A stretch of 64,000 nucleotides of DNA from Marasmius tenuissimus (lineage: Eukaryota; Basidiomycota; Agaricomycetes; Agaricales; Marasmiaceae): assembly GCA_029532415.1 (NCBI GenBank), contig JAQOTA010000071.1, positions 1,054,001 through 1,118,000 on the forward strand. The letters run 5' to 3'. The first letter of the stretch is position 1. Each line of letters begins with the position of its first letter. The notes under the pieces were generated by a model. The model saw nothing but the letters and a program-made list of their open reading frames with translations. It was not told where the DNA came from and ran no database searches. Positions 11,240 through 22,490 of the stretch are shown here, one piece after another. The position numbers and the translations under genes are program-made.

Positions 11240-12812
11240 ACACTAAGGGGCCACGTAAGGGGAAAAAATCGACCGCCTTTATTATTCGACTGTACCAACA
11301 CAAACACCCACAACCCCACATTCTCCACCTTCACACCATAAGCAATCATCTCCCCCGCACAAAACTCTCTTGTCCACCTCCTCTCGGCGCTCGGCGCTGT
11401 ACACATCTAATCATTCCTCATCACACACTCATTGCTGTTCCATCTCCCAAACCATCTATCTGATATCTGCGCCCTGAATCGCGCACCACACGGATCCAAC
11501 TCCGTCTGCTCTCTCATCTCATCCCTTCATTATTTTTCAATGTTGTTGGAATATTGGTTTTTATCGCACCATCTACATTATTCTCGCTTCTTTCGGGACA
11601 AACACCTCATTCATTTTCTGTTTCCTGCCCATACCTTCCCGTCCCATTGTACTGTCTGTCACCTGCTTCGCATCATACGTTCATTGCCCTTCTGCTCACT
11701 CCATCATCAATTTGCCAGCCTGCGGTTCGCACCTCACGGTGTCGACTCGGGGTAGTTCCTGCTTCTGCATCCACAAGCATAGTCCAATCATTCGCTTCCA
11801 TTTTCTTGCTCTCGTCCATCGATAAACTCCATCGTGACCTGACACTCGTTTCCTGTAACCAATTTTTTTCAGATCGTACCATCTCCATTTCCCGTTCTTT
11901 ACCACCTGTCATCACCTCGCTCTTTTCCCCCCCTGCTTGCCTATTCATTCAGTTTCCTGCTGCATACGTGCTTGTCCATTCATTCTCGACTTTCTTCACA
12001 CATATCTCATTCGCATCTATTCCTGACTAGTTCGCTGGGACGAGCGTGTATCACTACCTCGCTTCACTCCATCTGACACATTTATCTACCAGTTCGTTCT
12101 AATCTCACCTTGCAACTTGCATTACCCATTCGATTGATTCTTTGGTTTTCGTGTTTTATATCAAGTTCTTCTCCGTCTTCTTGGCCTGCGCTCCCTCCGA
12201 CATCGTTCTCCCTCGCGTTATACACAACCCTATACCTCGCCCTTTTCAGAAAAATGGGTACTCTGTACCCAGTGTTCGTTTCCTTTCTTGATTTTCGAGG
12301 ACTCGTATTGCGGTCGGACTCATCGAGTCGTTTCGGACTGTCTCCTGTCATCCCCTTCAATATTCTTGCATACCTATTACTTATTTACGTTCATCGCTTG
12401 GTTACTGGTCTGCAGTTGCTGTATATATGTACCATAACCTCATAACAATCCGCCTCACTGGAAATGCATTCTTTGCTTGATCTAAGGACCGGTACGGGGG
12501 ACCTCGAACCTCGGCCTTGAAGCGGACCTCGGGGGGGCAAGTGCGCCGTCTAAGCGATTGGTAAAGCTGACTAACCCGCCCTCCCATTACCGCGGATTCC
12601 CCTTTCTCATCCTCTTTGTTCTTTGTTGTAGGTGTCACTGAGTGAGACTTGATCAATACAAATATCGCGACATTTACTGGGAACATGGCCTTCCCGTCTC
12701 CGATAAATACTCGTCGCCAATCGATTCGCCACACACTTCAAAGTTCCTCTCCTCTTAAAACTCGACTAGTACCACTAGCTCTTACACATTCACGAAAACC
12801 AACGACAACACA
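11240..12812. other. Pyrimidine-rich, G-poor gap on the plus strand
   Basis: About 1.57 kb without a credible gene. From about 11280 to 12460 the plus strand is conspicuously rich in C and T and poor in G, the pattern expected of fungal promoters and leaders but much longer than usual. Only stop-limited, low-complexity frames are present. It may be a long leader of the oxidoreductase gene at 12813, a trailing UTR of the gene before it, or a non-coding transcript. Confidence 0.4.
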
Positions 12813-14893
12813 ATGAACGGCTGGCACCCCGGAGAACGAGTTATCCACCAGAAACTTGGATTCAACATGGATCCTAACATCCAACGGATGTACACTGTAA
12901 TCGCTGGGGATTTGGATCCTCACCACGCGGTGTTTCACACTACTTGCTTGCCATTCTTACCCGTCACCACCGTTGACCAGGATGGCCGACCCTGGGGCTC
13001 TATTTTGGCAGCAGAGGACGGTTTGGCTGCGAAGGCTGGTGGTGGCAGATTTGTCGAGCATCCCAGGTATACCGTCTTGACTGTCAATTCGAAAGTCTGG
13101 GTCGGCGATCCTTTACACGACACGATGAAGGCATACAACTTCTCTTCCGCTGATGGGAGGTCGTTGGAAGACGAGGGAAGTGATGGGATGCTCATCGCTG
13201 GTATCGGTATCGAGTTCACGACGCGGAGACGGAACAAGTTCGCTGGAAAGATTACGAAGCTGAAGAAGACTGAGGACAACCATGTCGATATGGAGGTCTA
13301 CGTGAATGAGTCTATTGGGTATGTTCTATCTATCACTGGCTGAAAAGGTTCAGTTCGCTCATCGCATTGTGCTAGTAACTGCCCCAAGTACATCAACGTC
13401 AGGTCTCTCGACGCACACCCCAACACGAACCCCCGCATCAAGTATCAAAACAAAAACATGGGCTCGGGCGACAGGCTTCCTGACGAGGTTATCTCCATGA
13501 TCACAAGCGCAGATACTGTATTCATCGGGACAACGTACAAAGCCAAGGCCCTTGACAGGTTCATGTTCCCTTCTCATGTCGGAATGAACCAACGTGGAGG
13601 TCTGCCTGGCTGGATACGTGTGAAGCCCTCGGACGGCAGAACGGTCTACGTTCCAGACTTTTCAGGTCAGTGTTTTCGGGTTTTCTTGGAGCCTCACCCA
13701 TTCTAAAGTGTATTCGTGTGCCCTCTATAGGAAACCGTATCATGACGTCTCTCGGGAACATCGAAGCTACACCATACGCCTCGCTCACGTTCTTGAACTG
13801 GGAGACTGGCGACATCCTCTACATTACGGGAGATGCAAGGAACCTGGTTGGCGCGGCAGCACAAAAGGTCATGCCTCAGCATCAGCATGCCATCTCAGAG
13901 GTTGTCGTGACAGGTTACACTTACGTCGAGGACGCTCTTACCGTCCGTCAGACCCCCGGTACCAAGCCGGATCGCAGCCCTTACAGCCCTCCCGTCCGAC
14001 TGCTTGCAGAAGAAGAGTCCAACATCACACGATTCGATGCTGAGGACGAGACGGTCAGAGCTTCATTGGCAGCTATCGATCTATACAGCGATTCCGTTGC
14101 GACGTTCACCTGGGAAGCGACGAAAGAACTTGACATCAAACCTGGTCAGGCTATCATTCTCGACTTGAAACCGTTCTTGGGCACTGTGCGATACCAGCAT
14201 ATGTCCGCAGGGCAGCCCTCGTCGGTGAATGACGACCGAATTCGTACATGGACGGTCTCGTCTTCCCATTCGGCCCCGACCAAGCGTTTCCAGACGACGA
14301 TGAAATTGAAACAGGGCGGAACAGCGACGACGACTTTGTTCACTATTGCTCACAAGTTGAAGCAGCTCAGACCAGAGTTGTTGAGCGACGCCAAAGAGTT
14401 GGAGTTGGGCGTTCGGGTTGCAGGGATTACCGGAGAGTTTTCACTTCCGAGTGCTGACGCCCCAGTCAAGAAACTGCTTTGGGCTGCTGGTGGAATCGGT
14501 TTCACACCGTTCATGAGTATGCTCGAAGGGTTGTCGCAAATCCCGTCGAAGGAGGTTTGGGATGTCGTCATGTTGCTCTCCTCGCGGGAACCGGAGGTCC
14601 TTGTTCCCATCATCTCTGCTATCCAAGAGAAGACGAACGGGCGTGTCAAGCTTTCCCTAGCCGTCTTCTCTAAGGAGTCGTTTGAAGCCGACGTCTCAGC
14701 TTACGACTCCTTTGTACGCCATAGTGGACGGTTGACGACCGAATTCCTCTCGGAATCACCTCTGCTATCTGACGCGAAGGAGAGGGAGGCTTTCCTTTGC
14801 GGCCCCATCGAGTTCGAGCAAACCGTTGTTGATGGTCTCAACAAGATTGGAGTACAGACGGCTAACATTCATCGGGAGAAGTTCTTCTACTAA
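12813..14893 (+). CDS. Flavin split-barrel (PNPOx-like) fused to FAD/NAD(P) ferredoxin-reductase-type oxidoreductase
   Basis: Three exons (12813-13318, 13376-13665, 13731-14893) give 652 residues. The N-terminal half has a pyridoxamine-5'-phosphate-oxidase-like split-barrel signature (HTTCLPFLPVTTVDQDGRPW, and later RFMFPSHVGMNQRGGLPGW). The C-terminal half is a ferredoxin-NADP reductase-type module: FAD-contact IRTWTVSS, nucleotide-binding AAGGIGFTPFMSML, and the late FLCGP motif. No cysteine-rich 2Fe-2S segment follows, so electron transfer would go between flavins or to a separate partner. The two halves joined in one polypeptide suggest a self-contained flavoenzyme acting on a small molecule or on reactive oxygen or nitrogen species; the substrate cannot be inferred. 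No signal peptide was seen. Confidence 0.85.
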
Positions 14894-15321
14894 AAGTCTA
14901 TCTTGCCTGTACTGTATCATATTCTCGCTGTGTTACCCCCGGTCCCAAATTTTAATGTTAAGGATGTAAGTAGAATAATCCATATACCAATGTCCATTGG
15001 CACCGTCCATGATCGATGTACACACGTCCGGGTCGGCCGACCTTGAGGTCGCCAACAAGTTGCTTGGTTTTACGCTGCGTACTCCCGCGTCCCGGAGTTG
15101 AAGAATTTAAGAAAAGGTAACGTGAACGATCTAACTCTGATAGTGAATGCGTGAAGGCCGAATAGGTTCAGTGAGGAATGGAGAAGTGAAGAAGTAGCTA
15201 AGCCGAAATAAGAAACAGGAAAAAGCCCATGATAAGCGTCCAACACAAGGTAGACAAAGAAAAAACCGTCCAAATCCACTAATGCACGTATTGCTAAAGA
15301 TAGGCTGACTCGCCATTCCCT
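14894..15321. other. Intergenic region between convergent genes
   Basis: About 430 bases between the stops of the oxidoreductase and of the orphan on the minus strand. It would contain both 3' UTRs. Nothing else seen. Confidence 0.4.
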
Positions 15322-16588
15322 TTACTCAGTGAGTCGTGTTCTCTTTGACCTCCTGACGGAGCTGTCAGGGGGTGAATCGGCACCAGGGGAGGATGCGCGT
15401 CTCTTGAGACTCGTACGAGAACGGCGTCGCGAGGCTGGGTGCGTGGGCGATGAGGCTACACGATCAGTAATCTGATACGGCGTGGAATAGGTAGTGCGAG
15501 GAGCGCCACGCTCCAGTCCTCCTGTACGAGGTGACAAAATAATTGCCGATACAGAAGAGGGAGGAGATGAGGAAACGAGTGGTGTAGCACTGACAGAGGT
15601 AGGTGACGAGCCGCAGGCGTTGGAAGAGACACGATCTAATGGGGGAGAACTCGAGGAGGAATCCATAGAGAGAAGGGCAGAATTATTGTCGACTACCATC
15701 GGCGAAGACGTTACATAGCTAAGTGGGCTTGAGTTGAGGGACTTGAGATTGAGTGTGATTTGCTTAAAAGGTGAAGGAATAGTGAGAGGAAGAGTATTTG
15801 TCTTTGTTGCAAGCGAATCCAAAGACGATTTGGCGCGTTCTTGAACGGGCGAACTCCTGTGCTCTCGACGATTGATGTTGCAGGTATTGAAGTCAGACGG
15901 AGCAAGTCTGTCGTAAAGTAGAGTAGGATCGATAGCCATAAAAGCTTCTGACTATCAGCGAATGGGTCAGTTTGAATGCGTTTATGTTTTCGTCGATTCT
16001 ACGCACGTCGATGGGGACGAGGCTCTCGTCCTCTACGTAAGGGCCGCCATTCCAAACATTCTCCGTAGAATATATCTGCTTTTTGTGCGCTTCAAAACCA
16101 CAAGGAATCTGTACCGGTCGATTGAAACATACCGTCGAAGAGGCACCCTGTGTTTCCTGAACGTTACCGCCTGGCCGGAAACTCGGCGACAAATCTAGAT
16201 CACGAGCATTCCTGTGGGTGAGTCCATGCTCAAATGGCTCTAGAAGCTCCCAGCTACTTCTTGGGTATAGATTTGGCCAGACGCCAGGTCCGGTGTATCT
16301 TCGAATGAGCTCCATGACACCTAATGAAGGTTGATATTGCGAATGTCCAGATGGAAAGCACAGCGAGGCAAAAGATGTATCTTGGGCCATGTAGGGAAGT
16401 CTATACATCTCATCTCCAGGTTTGGGGGATCTAACGTTGATCGCTGGTATCGTATGATCCTCTGCATACTTGTATATTCTGCGGGGTTGACGTTTCTTGT
16501 CGATTACGGGAGCAGCAGGTGGATCTGAGCGAGGATTTCGGTTTTGGTCGTGATATTGAGTATGTTTGAGAGAATAAGTCGACATCAT
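15322..16588 (-). CDS. Orphan protein with Ser-rich, basic C-terminus
   Basis: Two exons (16003-16588 and 15322-15947) encode 403 residues starting MMSTYSLKHTQYHDQ. The 55-nt intron at 15948-16002 joins in phase and removes an out-of-frame end. I do not recognise a domain. The N-terminal half contains a stretch with aromatic and proline residues (YTGPGVWPNLYPRSSWELLE) that reads as folded. The C-terminal half is S/P-rich and ends with basic clusters (RRRSRTSLKRR and RRSKRTR), consistent with nuclear localisation. No known function can be proposed. Confidence 0.65.
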
Positions 16589-16831
16589 CGGCGCTGGGTG
16601 AATCAATGAAGTGAACGACTGATTCGTGATAGTCGTCGATGGTGAAGACGCGAATTGTTTACGCGTTGTTTGGACTCAACAATTGAATGGAATCAGGGAA
16701 AAGTTTGCTTTTGTTTTCAACGACCACCACCAAACCCTCAGATAACCCCTGCAAGATGGCCCGCCATACATACACGATCTTGCCACTCTGGCGTTTGGCC
16801 GGCATGATCCTTCGCTCGGCTGCTGAGTGGC
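16589..16831. other. Upstream region of the minus-strand orphan
   Basis: About 240 bases that should include the promoter of the orphan ending at 15322. It abuts the foldback element. No other feature is visible. Confidence 0.35.
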
Positions 16832-17222
16832 TCACACTGCTGGCTAACCAGGTTTTTACGCTCGCAATTGATGGGGTAAAAGGCTTCGTAAAAGATAAGA
16901 ATTTGCGACCAAATTCACGGGCGTCAAAGCCAATATTTTTAGCGCGCAAAACAGCCAAGAAAAAGGTTGCTTTTTTCGAGCGAAAAACGTGTCATTTTTC
17001 TTTGATTTTTGCCTTTTACGGGCGTAAAAAGGCTTCCGAGATTTATCCGGGACAGTTTTGCGCTCGTAAAAATCTTCTTTTTGCCTCGTGTATTTCGTGT
17101 GTTTTTGCGCGCTCGAAAATATCTTTTTGACGCTGGTGAACGTGGCCGCAAAACCAAGTGTTTTACGAAGCATTTTACCTTGCTAATTACGGTCGTAAAA
17201 TTATGGTTGGCCAGCAGTGTCA
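16832..17222. mobile_element. CACTG-tipped foldback MITE flanked by 3-bp TCA duplication
   Basis: The 385-bp body is 16835-17219. Its two halves are an imperfect inverted repeat over nearly the whole length: the left end begins CACTGCTGGCTAACCA and the reverse complement of the right end begins CACTGCTGGCCAACCA. It is flanked on both sides by TCA (16832-16834 and 17220-17222). CACTA/CACTG tips with a 3-bp target duplication are characteristic of the CACTA (EnSpm/CMC) superfamily, so this looks like a non-autonomous hairpin derivative. Inside are repeated short palindromes of the type TTTTACG-NN-CGTAAAA; the one near the centre (17014-17029) is perfect. There is no coding capacity for a transposase. 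Confidence 0.8.
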
Positions 17223-18144
17223 GAATGTTGATTTGAGCGTCGTTTGCTATTGGATGAATGCTCATGTGAGTTCCTTTCAACTTGGTCTGACCAGGTCTGA
17301 TCCCGCAAAGGAGATATTTGAAGAGGAGGGCTCCTTGAATATAGTACCACGCAAGAACAACATCAGACCATGTCACTGCTCAAGTTCCCAACTCCGATCT
17401 GCTCGAACGTCCTGGTCCATCGGTCTCGGCGGAATCGCTTTTGAAAAACTTGTCTGTCATGACAGTTGGTGCATTCACTCCAGGGATTATATTTCTCTGA
17501 TCCAAGAATAGAGTACCAACCTGGACTGACCAGTGCTATCAGATCACCTGCACGACTTGAACGTTCGAGCTCATGGGCAAAACATGAACTCATGCCCATT
17601 CTCTATCAGCTGCGGTCTATTGCTCTCTCATATCTATTGTCCACGCATTGTTAACTGCTTCCGATGCAAGCAGCGCCCTTCAATCGAGTTTGAAGCTGGA
17701 TGAGCACGTGCTAAAGAGCATATATAATTCTGCTCATCAGTTTCCCATCCTGCTCGGGGCGAGGGACCCGCCGAAGACACTGAATGATTTTGACAGTTCT
17801 ACATACACTGTCTCAGCACTCTGAAGTTCGTTCACGGCGTTCATACCAGCTGTCCACTTCTCCAACGCACTCTTCAGTTGCCGTCCCGTTACCACCTTTG
17901 GATGGAGAGCGGGTATTTAGCCCAGAAATCCGAGCTCTCCAACTTTCTTTGCTCTGGGACACATAAAAGAAATCTGGGATGTGGTATCACTTCAAGTAAA
18001 TCTTCTCTCGTCGAAACCTACTCTCAAGTTCACTCTCCTGTTCTACGAACGAAATGTCTAACAGTAAAGCTCTGCCCTCTTGGGTTTCGTTCAGCTCCTG
18101 ACGTTTTTCGTTAAGGCAACTCCAAGCCCACCTTTAACGCCGTT
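17223..18144. other. Intergenic region, no supportable gene
   Basis: About 920 bases between the foldback element and the next gene. Only short, broken frames. It should contain the promoter of the gene at 18145; the last 150 bases are T/C-rich. Confidence 0.4.
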
Positions 18145-19484
18145 ATGCTGCCTCCTGCTGCCCTTCCCGAGACACAAGCTGATGGAGTCAACTGGGTCAA
18201 AGCTGTATTCGCCCAGCTCAATACTCCACTTCCCGGAAAGGGTAGCGAAACCGCGCTGACGATGGTTACGAATAACAAAAACCATGTTACTATCAGTAAG
18301 TCGTGGTTTGGTTTGTTCGATGCTTCAAGCCTATCGATTAACGCCGCTCCAATGCAGTCCTCACTCCTGAGTTCGCCTTGAACGGTCACCCTTATCCAGA
18401 AGGGACGAACCTCGACTTCGACGCAGGAGTCCCGCTCGACCGCGCCGTTGACAATGCGGTCCGTATGGAGACCCAACACCAACTAAGTACGTTGAGTCTG
18501 ACGGCGAAGGGGCAGATTATCTTCGCCATAAGCTCTGTTGTGGACACAGGCAGAGTCAACAAGGACAACAAGAAGATCGGGTGCAACAGGATTTGTGTAA
18601 TGTCCAACAAGACGCCCCAGGAGGTCCAATATGTTTACAAGCTACGGGCGGCAGACATAAGCGGCGGCCTGGTTCCAGCTGACGGTTGGGATTTGAAGCA
18701 ATGGGTTATCACGGACGGCTGGAGCGAGTTCGCCGATCGTACGATCTCCAACAAGCGTATTGGGACCGAAGGCCGCCTCGTCGAGTGCACATATTTGCTG
18801 AAGGATCTGCAAGTCGGTGGCCAACCAGTTGCAATTGCATTGGGCACATGCCTGGACTCCATGCTCGAGTCATATCCCGGGACGAATATCGTTGTCTTCT
18901 GTGGCGGCGACACGAACGAAGCAAAGATCCAGGACTCGTTCCGTCAGCTCCCTTCGGATACGTCAAGTGCGATGATTGGCCATGACGGATACCTGATGAA
19001 CGATACCATGCAATGGGGTGACATGAGGAGCCCTGCTGGGTATAGGAAATGGAGCAGTACTGACCCGAAGACGAGGACGAGGGAAGACACTCCAAGTTAC
19101 GCTGAGGTCGCGGTCAATACTCCCGAGGCTAAGCATCGGACTCTCGTCGTCACCCAGCCTCAGAATATCCCTGAGCGTCCAAAAATCCCTCAACTCGATC
19201 TTCACGCCATGGTTCACAATCTGTCCGTGCCAGATCACAACACTCTGGTGGACATCTGCCAAAAGCAGCTATCGGCCGTCAACCAAGCCGTCGAGCCCCT
19301 CCCCGCTTCTCCCATGGATATTCTTCGGCTCTATAACGATGCCAAGAATCGCATAGGGACGAAAACCTTCACGCCAATCGCCGCCGTCGAGGACATGTTG
19401 AGGCAAAGTGTTACACCGTACCCCCAGAAGCCCATTGCTGAAGGTCCCTCGGGTTGGGTACCAAAATGGTGTACTCTTTTGTAG
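18145..19484 (+). CDS. Orphan protein with C-terminal CaaX-like box
   Basis: Two exons (18145-18295, 18358-19484) encode 425 residues. I do not recognise a domain. The central region (about residues 50-290) has regular hydrophobic spacing and a run resembling an alpha/beta fold (ALGTCLDSMLESYPGTNIVV followed by FCGGDTNEAKIQDSF). The last four residues are CTLL, preceded by GWVPKW. A cysteine four residues from the end with a terminal leucine fits a CaaX box of the geranylgeranyl type, which would anchor the protein to membranes. No N-terminal signal peptide or transmembrane segment is seen. The single intron is in phase. Confidence 0.7.
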
Positions 19485-19861
19485 ATAGACACGGAGACGT
19501 GCTTTGATTTATGTGTGTGAGATCTTAGTTAGGGCGGTTTTCTGTATAACACGAGTTCTCTATGTATGTCTTCGATGACCGACTGTGGCATATAGTCTCG
19601 AGATACGATGATGCGTGATACCTGCCTGGTGTGATGCAGTTAGTGGTGTTGCTAGAAAATTCGCACGATTCGTACCTTTTTCCATACCACCAATTACTCG
19701 GATTCTTCGACCCTGCAACGCTTGAGCGCTCAAGCTTCGAGAGCCGCATGGCTATTCGTAGACTGGGCTGATACACAAATCTCACCGGACTGGCCGGAGT
19801 CTTATTCACCAATAAGAATACTAATAGCGACTTCGAGGTCGCAGAGATCACCAATCCTGCC
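19485..19861. other. Intergenic region upstream of the P450 gene
   Basis: About 380 bases holding the 3' end of the orphan transcript and the promoter of the P450 gene. No further feature recognised. Confidence 0.4.
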
Positions 19862-22131
19862 ATGACCGTCTTGTACACATCGGCGATACCACAGGGGTTC
19901 CTACTCCCCACCCAAACGATTTTGACTTTGCTCGCGGCCTTGGTAGCTCACAGCGTTGCCAAACGCGTCGTTCTATATTGGAGCACGCAGCACCTAGCGG
20001 GACCTCCGTATGCCGGTTTCGTCGCTGGCAATTTCAAGGAGAGCCTTGATGATGTACGCGTTCTATTCACAGGGATGGCCACCTCTAATCTCGAATACTA
20101 CAGGAAAAAGCAGTTGTACCAAACCAGTGGATAGAAAAGTACGGGAAAGTGTTCAGAACGTGGGGATTGTTGGGGGTGAGTATTGTTGTTTCGAATTTCA
20201 TGAAGACCTGTCGCTCAACTTGGCATGGTATCGTGTACAACTCCATAGGCAGTGAATCTATATATGGCCGATTTGAAGGGGCTTAGCCATATACTCAAGC
20301 ATGATACCACGGGTTACATGAAACCCGACTATCTGCAGTTCATGTTGAGTCGTGTTACTGGTCGTGGTGAGTTGATCTCAATTCTAAATCATACCTTTTT
20401 TGAACTGACAATCCTATCAAGGGTTGGTTGTTGTGGACGGAGAAGATCATCGGAGGCAGGTTGGTATAGTATATCTACAATTCCACCCATGGACACAGAA
20501 CCCAGCGTTTGGGCCCGCTGAGATCAGAGCACTCACCGAAACCTTCCTCGAAAAATCGTTCGAAGCGAGTTGATCGCCTCTCATCAATCAAATGATTGTA
20601 CTGACTATCCTTTAGCTCCGAGATTCATGGAATTCGTTAATCGAGAACAGTGACATTCCGCGTGTCGAAGTTGATGCTCTCCACTGGCTGAGTCGAGTCA
20701 CTGTAGACATAATTGGACAAGCAGGTTGGTCAGTCCCAATACTCTACCCCATGTGTTTCTCAGACCTCCCCTGCAGGCTTCAACTATCAGCTCCGCGCAG
20801 TACGTGGAGAGTACAATGAAGTCAATGAAGCCTTCTCAAAAGTCTTCGCGACCGGCAACTTCTTTACCCCTATGCTTGTCCTAAAATTAATGTTTCCAAG
20901 GCTGAGAGGCTTGGTGAGCTTCCAAATCGAAATTTTTCCTTCATTGTCCGTCATATTCTGATATATGCGTCCATCCCTAGCCTGAAACAGACGGCGGGTT
21001 CCGTCGAGCCCAATCCACAACATCTAGGATCGCGAGAGAACTCTATGAACGTAGTAAAACAACGGTCGAAAAGACTGGTTCATCTCATGAGCGGGACCTC
21101 TTTTCACTCTTGGTCAAGTCCAACATGAGCACGGATGTTCCTCTGGGACAACGCATGAGTGAGGAGGAGGTTTTGGCCCGTAAGTGCCGGGATAACGACA
21201 ATGGATGACCTGACTGACGGACTTCATCAGAGGTACCGACCTTCTTGGCTGCTGGTCACGAAACGACAAGGCAAGTCCCTCTTCTCTCTATGCTTCTCAC
21301 ATTCAAGCTGACGGAGGTAAATAGTACCGCAACGACATTGGCGTTGTACCTACTCTGCACCAGGCCACAGGTACAGCAACAGCTTCGGGCAGAGCTCTCA
21401 TCAGTTCCTACGGACTCGCCATCCATGGATCAACTCAACGCCTTGCCATTCCTCGATACGGTCATTCGCGAGGTGCTTCGCATTCTGTCCCCTATCCAGA
21501 GCACCGTTCGAATAGCGATGAAGGACGACGTGATTCCATTGAGCCAGCCATTCGTGGATCGATACGGTAAACAACATGATCATCTAGAGTGCGTCTCCCT
21601 ACTCGCCCTGGGAGCACTTCATAATCACTTACTTGCGCGTCGCGTTCAGAGTGAAGAAAGGACAACCAATCGTTGTTCCTATCTTGGCGATTAACAAGGA
21701 CAAGTCCCTATGGGGCGAGGACGCTGAAGATTTCAAGTACGTGCTAGTAGTAGTCGCCGCACAATGCCGTTTTGCGCCACTTTCTGATTTCTTGACCCCG
21801 GCGTAGGCCCGAACGCTGGGAAGAGCTACCCGAGGGAGTGAGCTCCATACCGGGCGTATGGGGCAATATGATGACTTTTCTGGGGGGCCCGCGCGCGTGT
21901 ATCGGGTGGCGCTTTACGATAGTCGAGTAGGTGCAGATTCATCCTCGCTTGGACATTCCTGACAACAATTCCTTCGATATTACTATCAGGACCAAAGCCC
22001 TCATCTTCACACTGATTCGGGAATTTGAGTTCGAGCTGGCCGTTCCCGAGGTTGACATCCTCATCAAGAGGGGGTTTCCAGCCCATCGGCCGCAAGTGAG
22101 GGGGAAAAGGGTGATCGTATGCCACTTGTGA
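19862..22131 (+). CDS. Cytochrome P450 monooxygenase
   Basis: Twelve exons (19862-20053, 20104-20175, 20249-20366, 20422-20564, 20616-20724, 20777-20913, 20981-21179, 21231-21270, 21325-21588, 21650-21736, 21807-21926, 21990-22131) give 540 residues. The N-terminus carries a membrane anchor (hydrophobic stretch at about residues 12-30). P450 hallmarks are all present: I-helix AAGHETTS, K-helix EVLR, FKPERW, and haem-binding [13 protein letters not shown] with the axial cysteine. It would sit in the ER membrane and hydroxylate an unknown small molecule with electrons from P450 reductase. Two introns (20565-20615 and 21271-21324) need GC donors. A 39-nt in-frame GT...AG stretch at 20460-20498 may be a further intron. 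The predicted C-terminus differs from the usual family ending (see findings). Confidence 0.9.
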
Positions 22132-22490
22132 TTAGCCTGTCGCCGAAGGTCTGATATCCAGAAGTCCATTACCCACAAGTACTGCGCTAATTTCCAGACA
22201 ATTATTTCGACACTAGGGCTGACCTTCAAATGAGCGCGTACTACTTTTGTGTCTGAGAATAACAAGTAGAGAACACAATTCAAACACAAATGTCAGTTGA
22301 AGGTCTGTCAAAACTAGAGACTCAAGCTCCAAGATGTATTCGCGACAGAGTAGTATTTGAGAACAAGATTACAACTATAATGGTACAATATTGCAATTGC
22401 GATGACGGCGTAGATATGATGCGTCTGAGCTGATATGCGATGTGGAGTCGCTCTATGGAGAGTCTATACACAAAAACAGGGGTATATATA
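22132..22490. other. Intergenic region between convergent genes
   Basis: About 360 AT-richer bases between the P450 stop and the stop of the phosphatase gene. Presumably both 3' UTRs; an alternative P450 ending would extend to 22154. Confidence 0.4.

Noticed and set aside
12480..12580. tRNA-like look (GGTTCGAGGT on the minus strand and a D-arm-like segment)
   Set aside because: I could not pair an acceptor stem or an anticodon arm with the putative T-arm; no cloverleaf forms.
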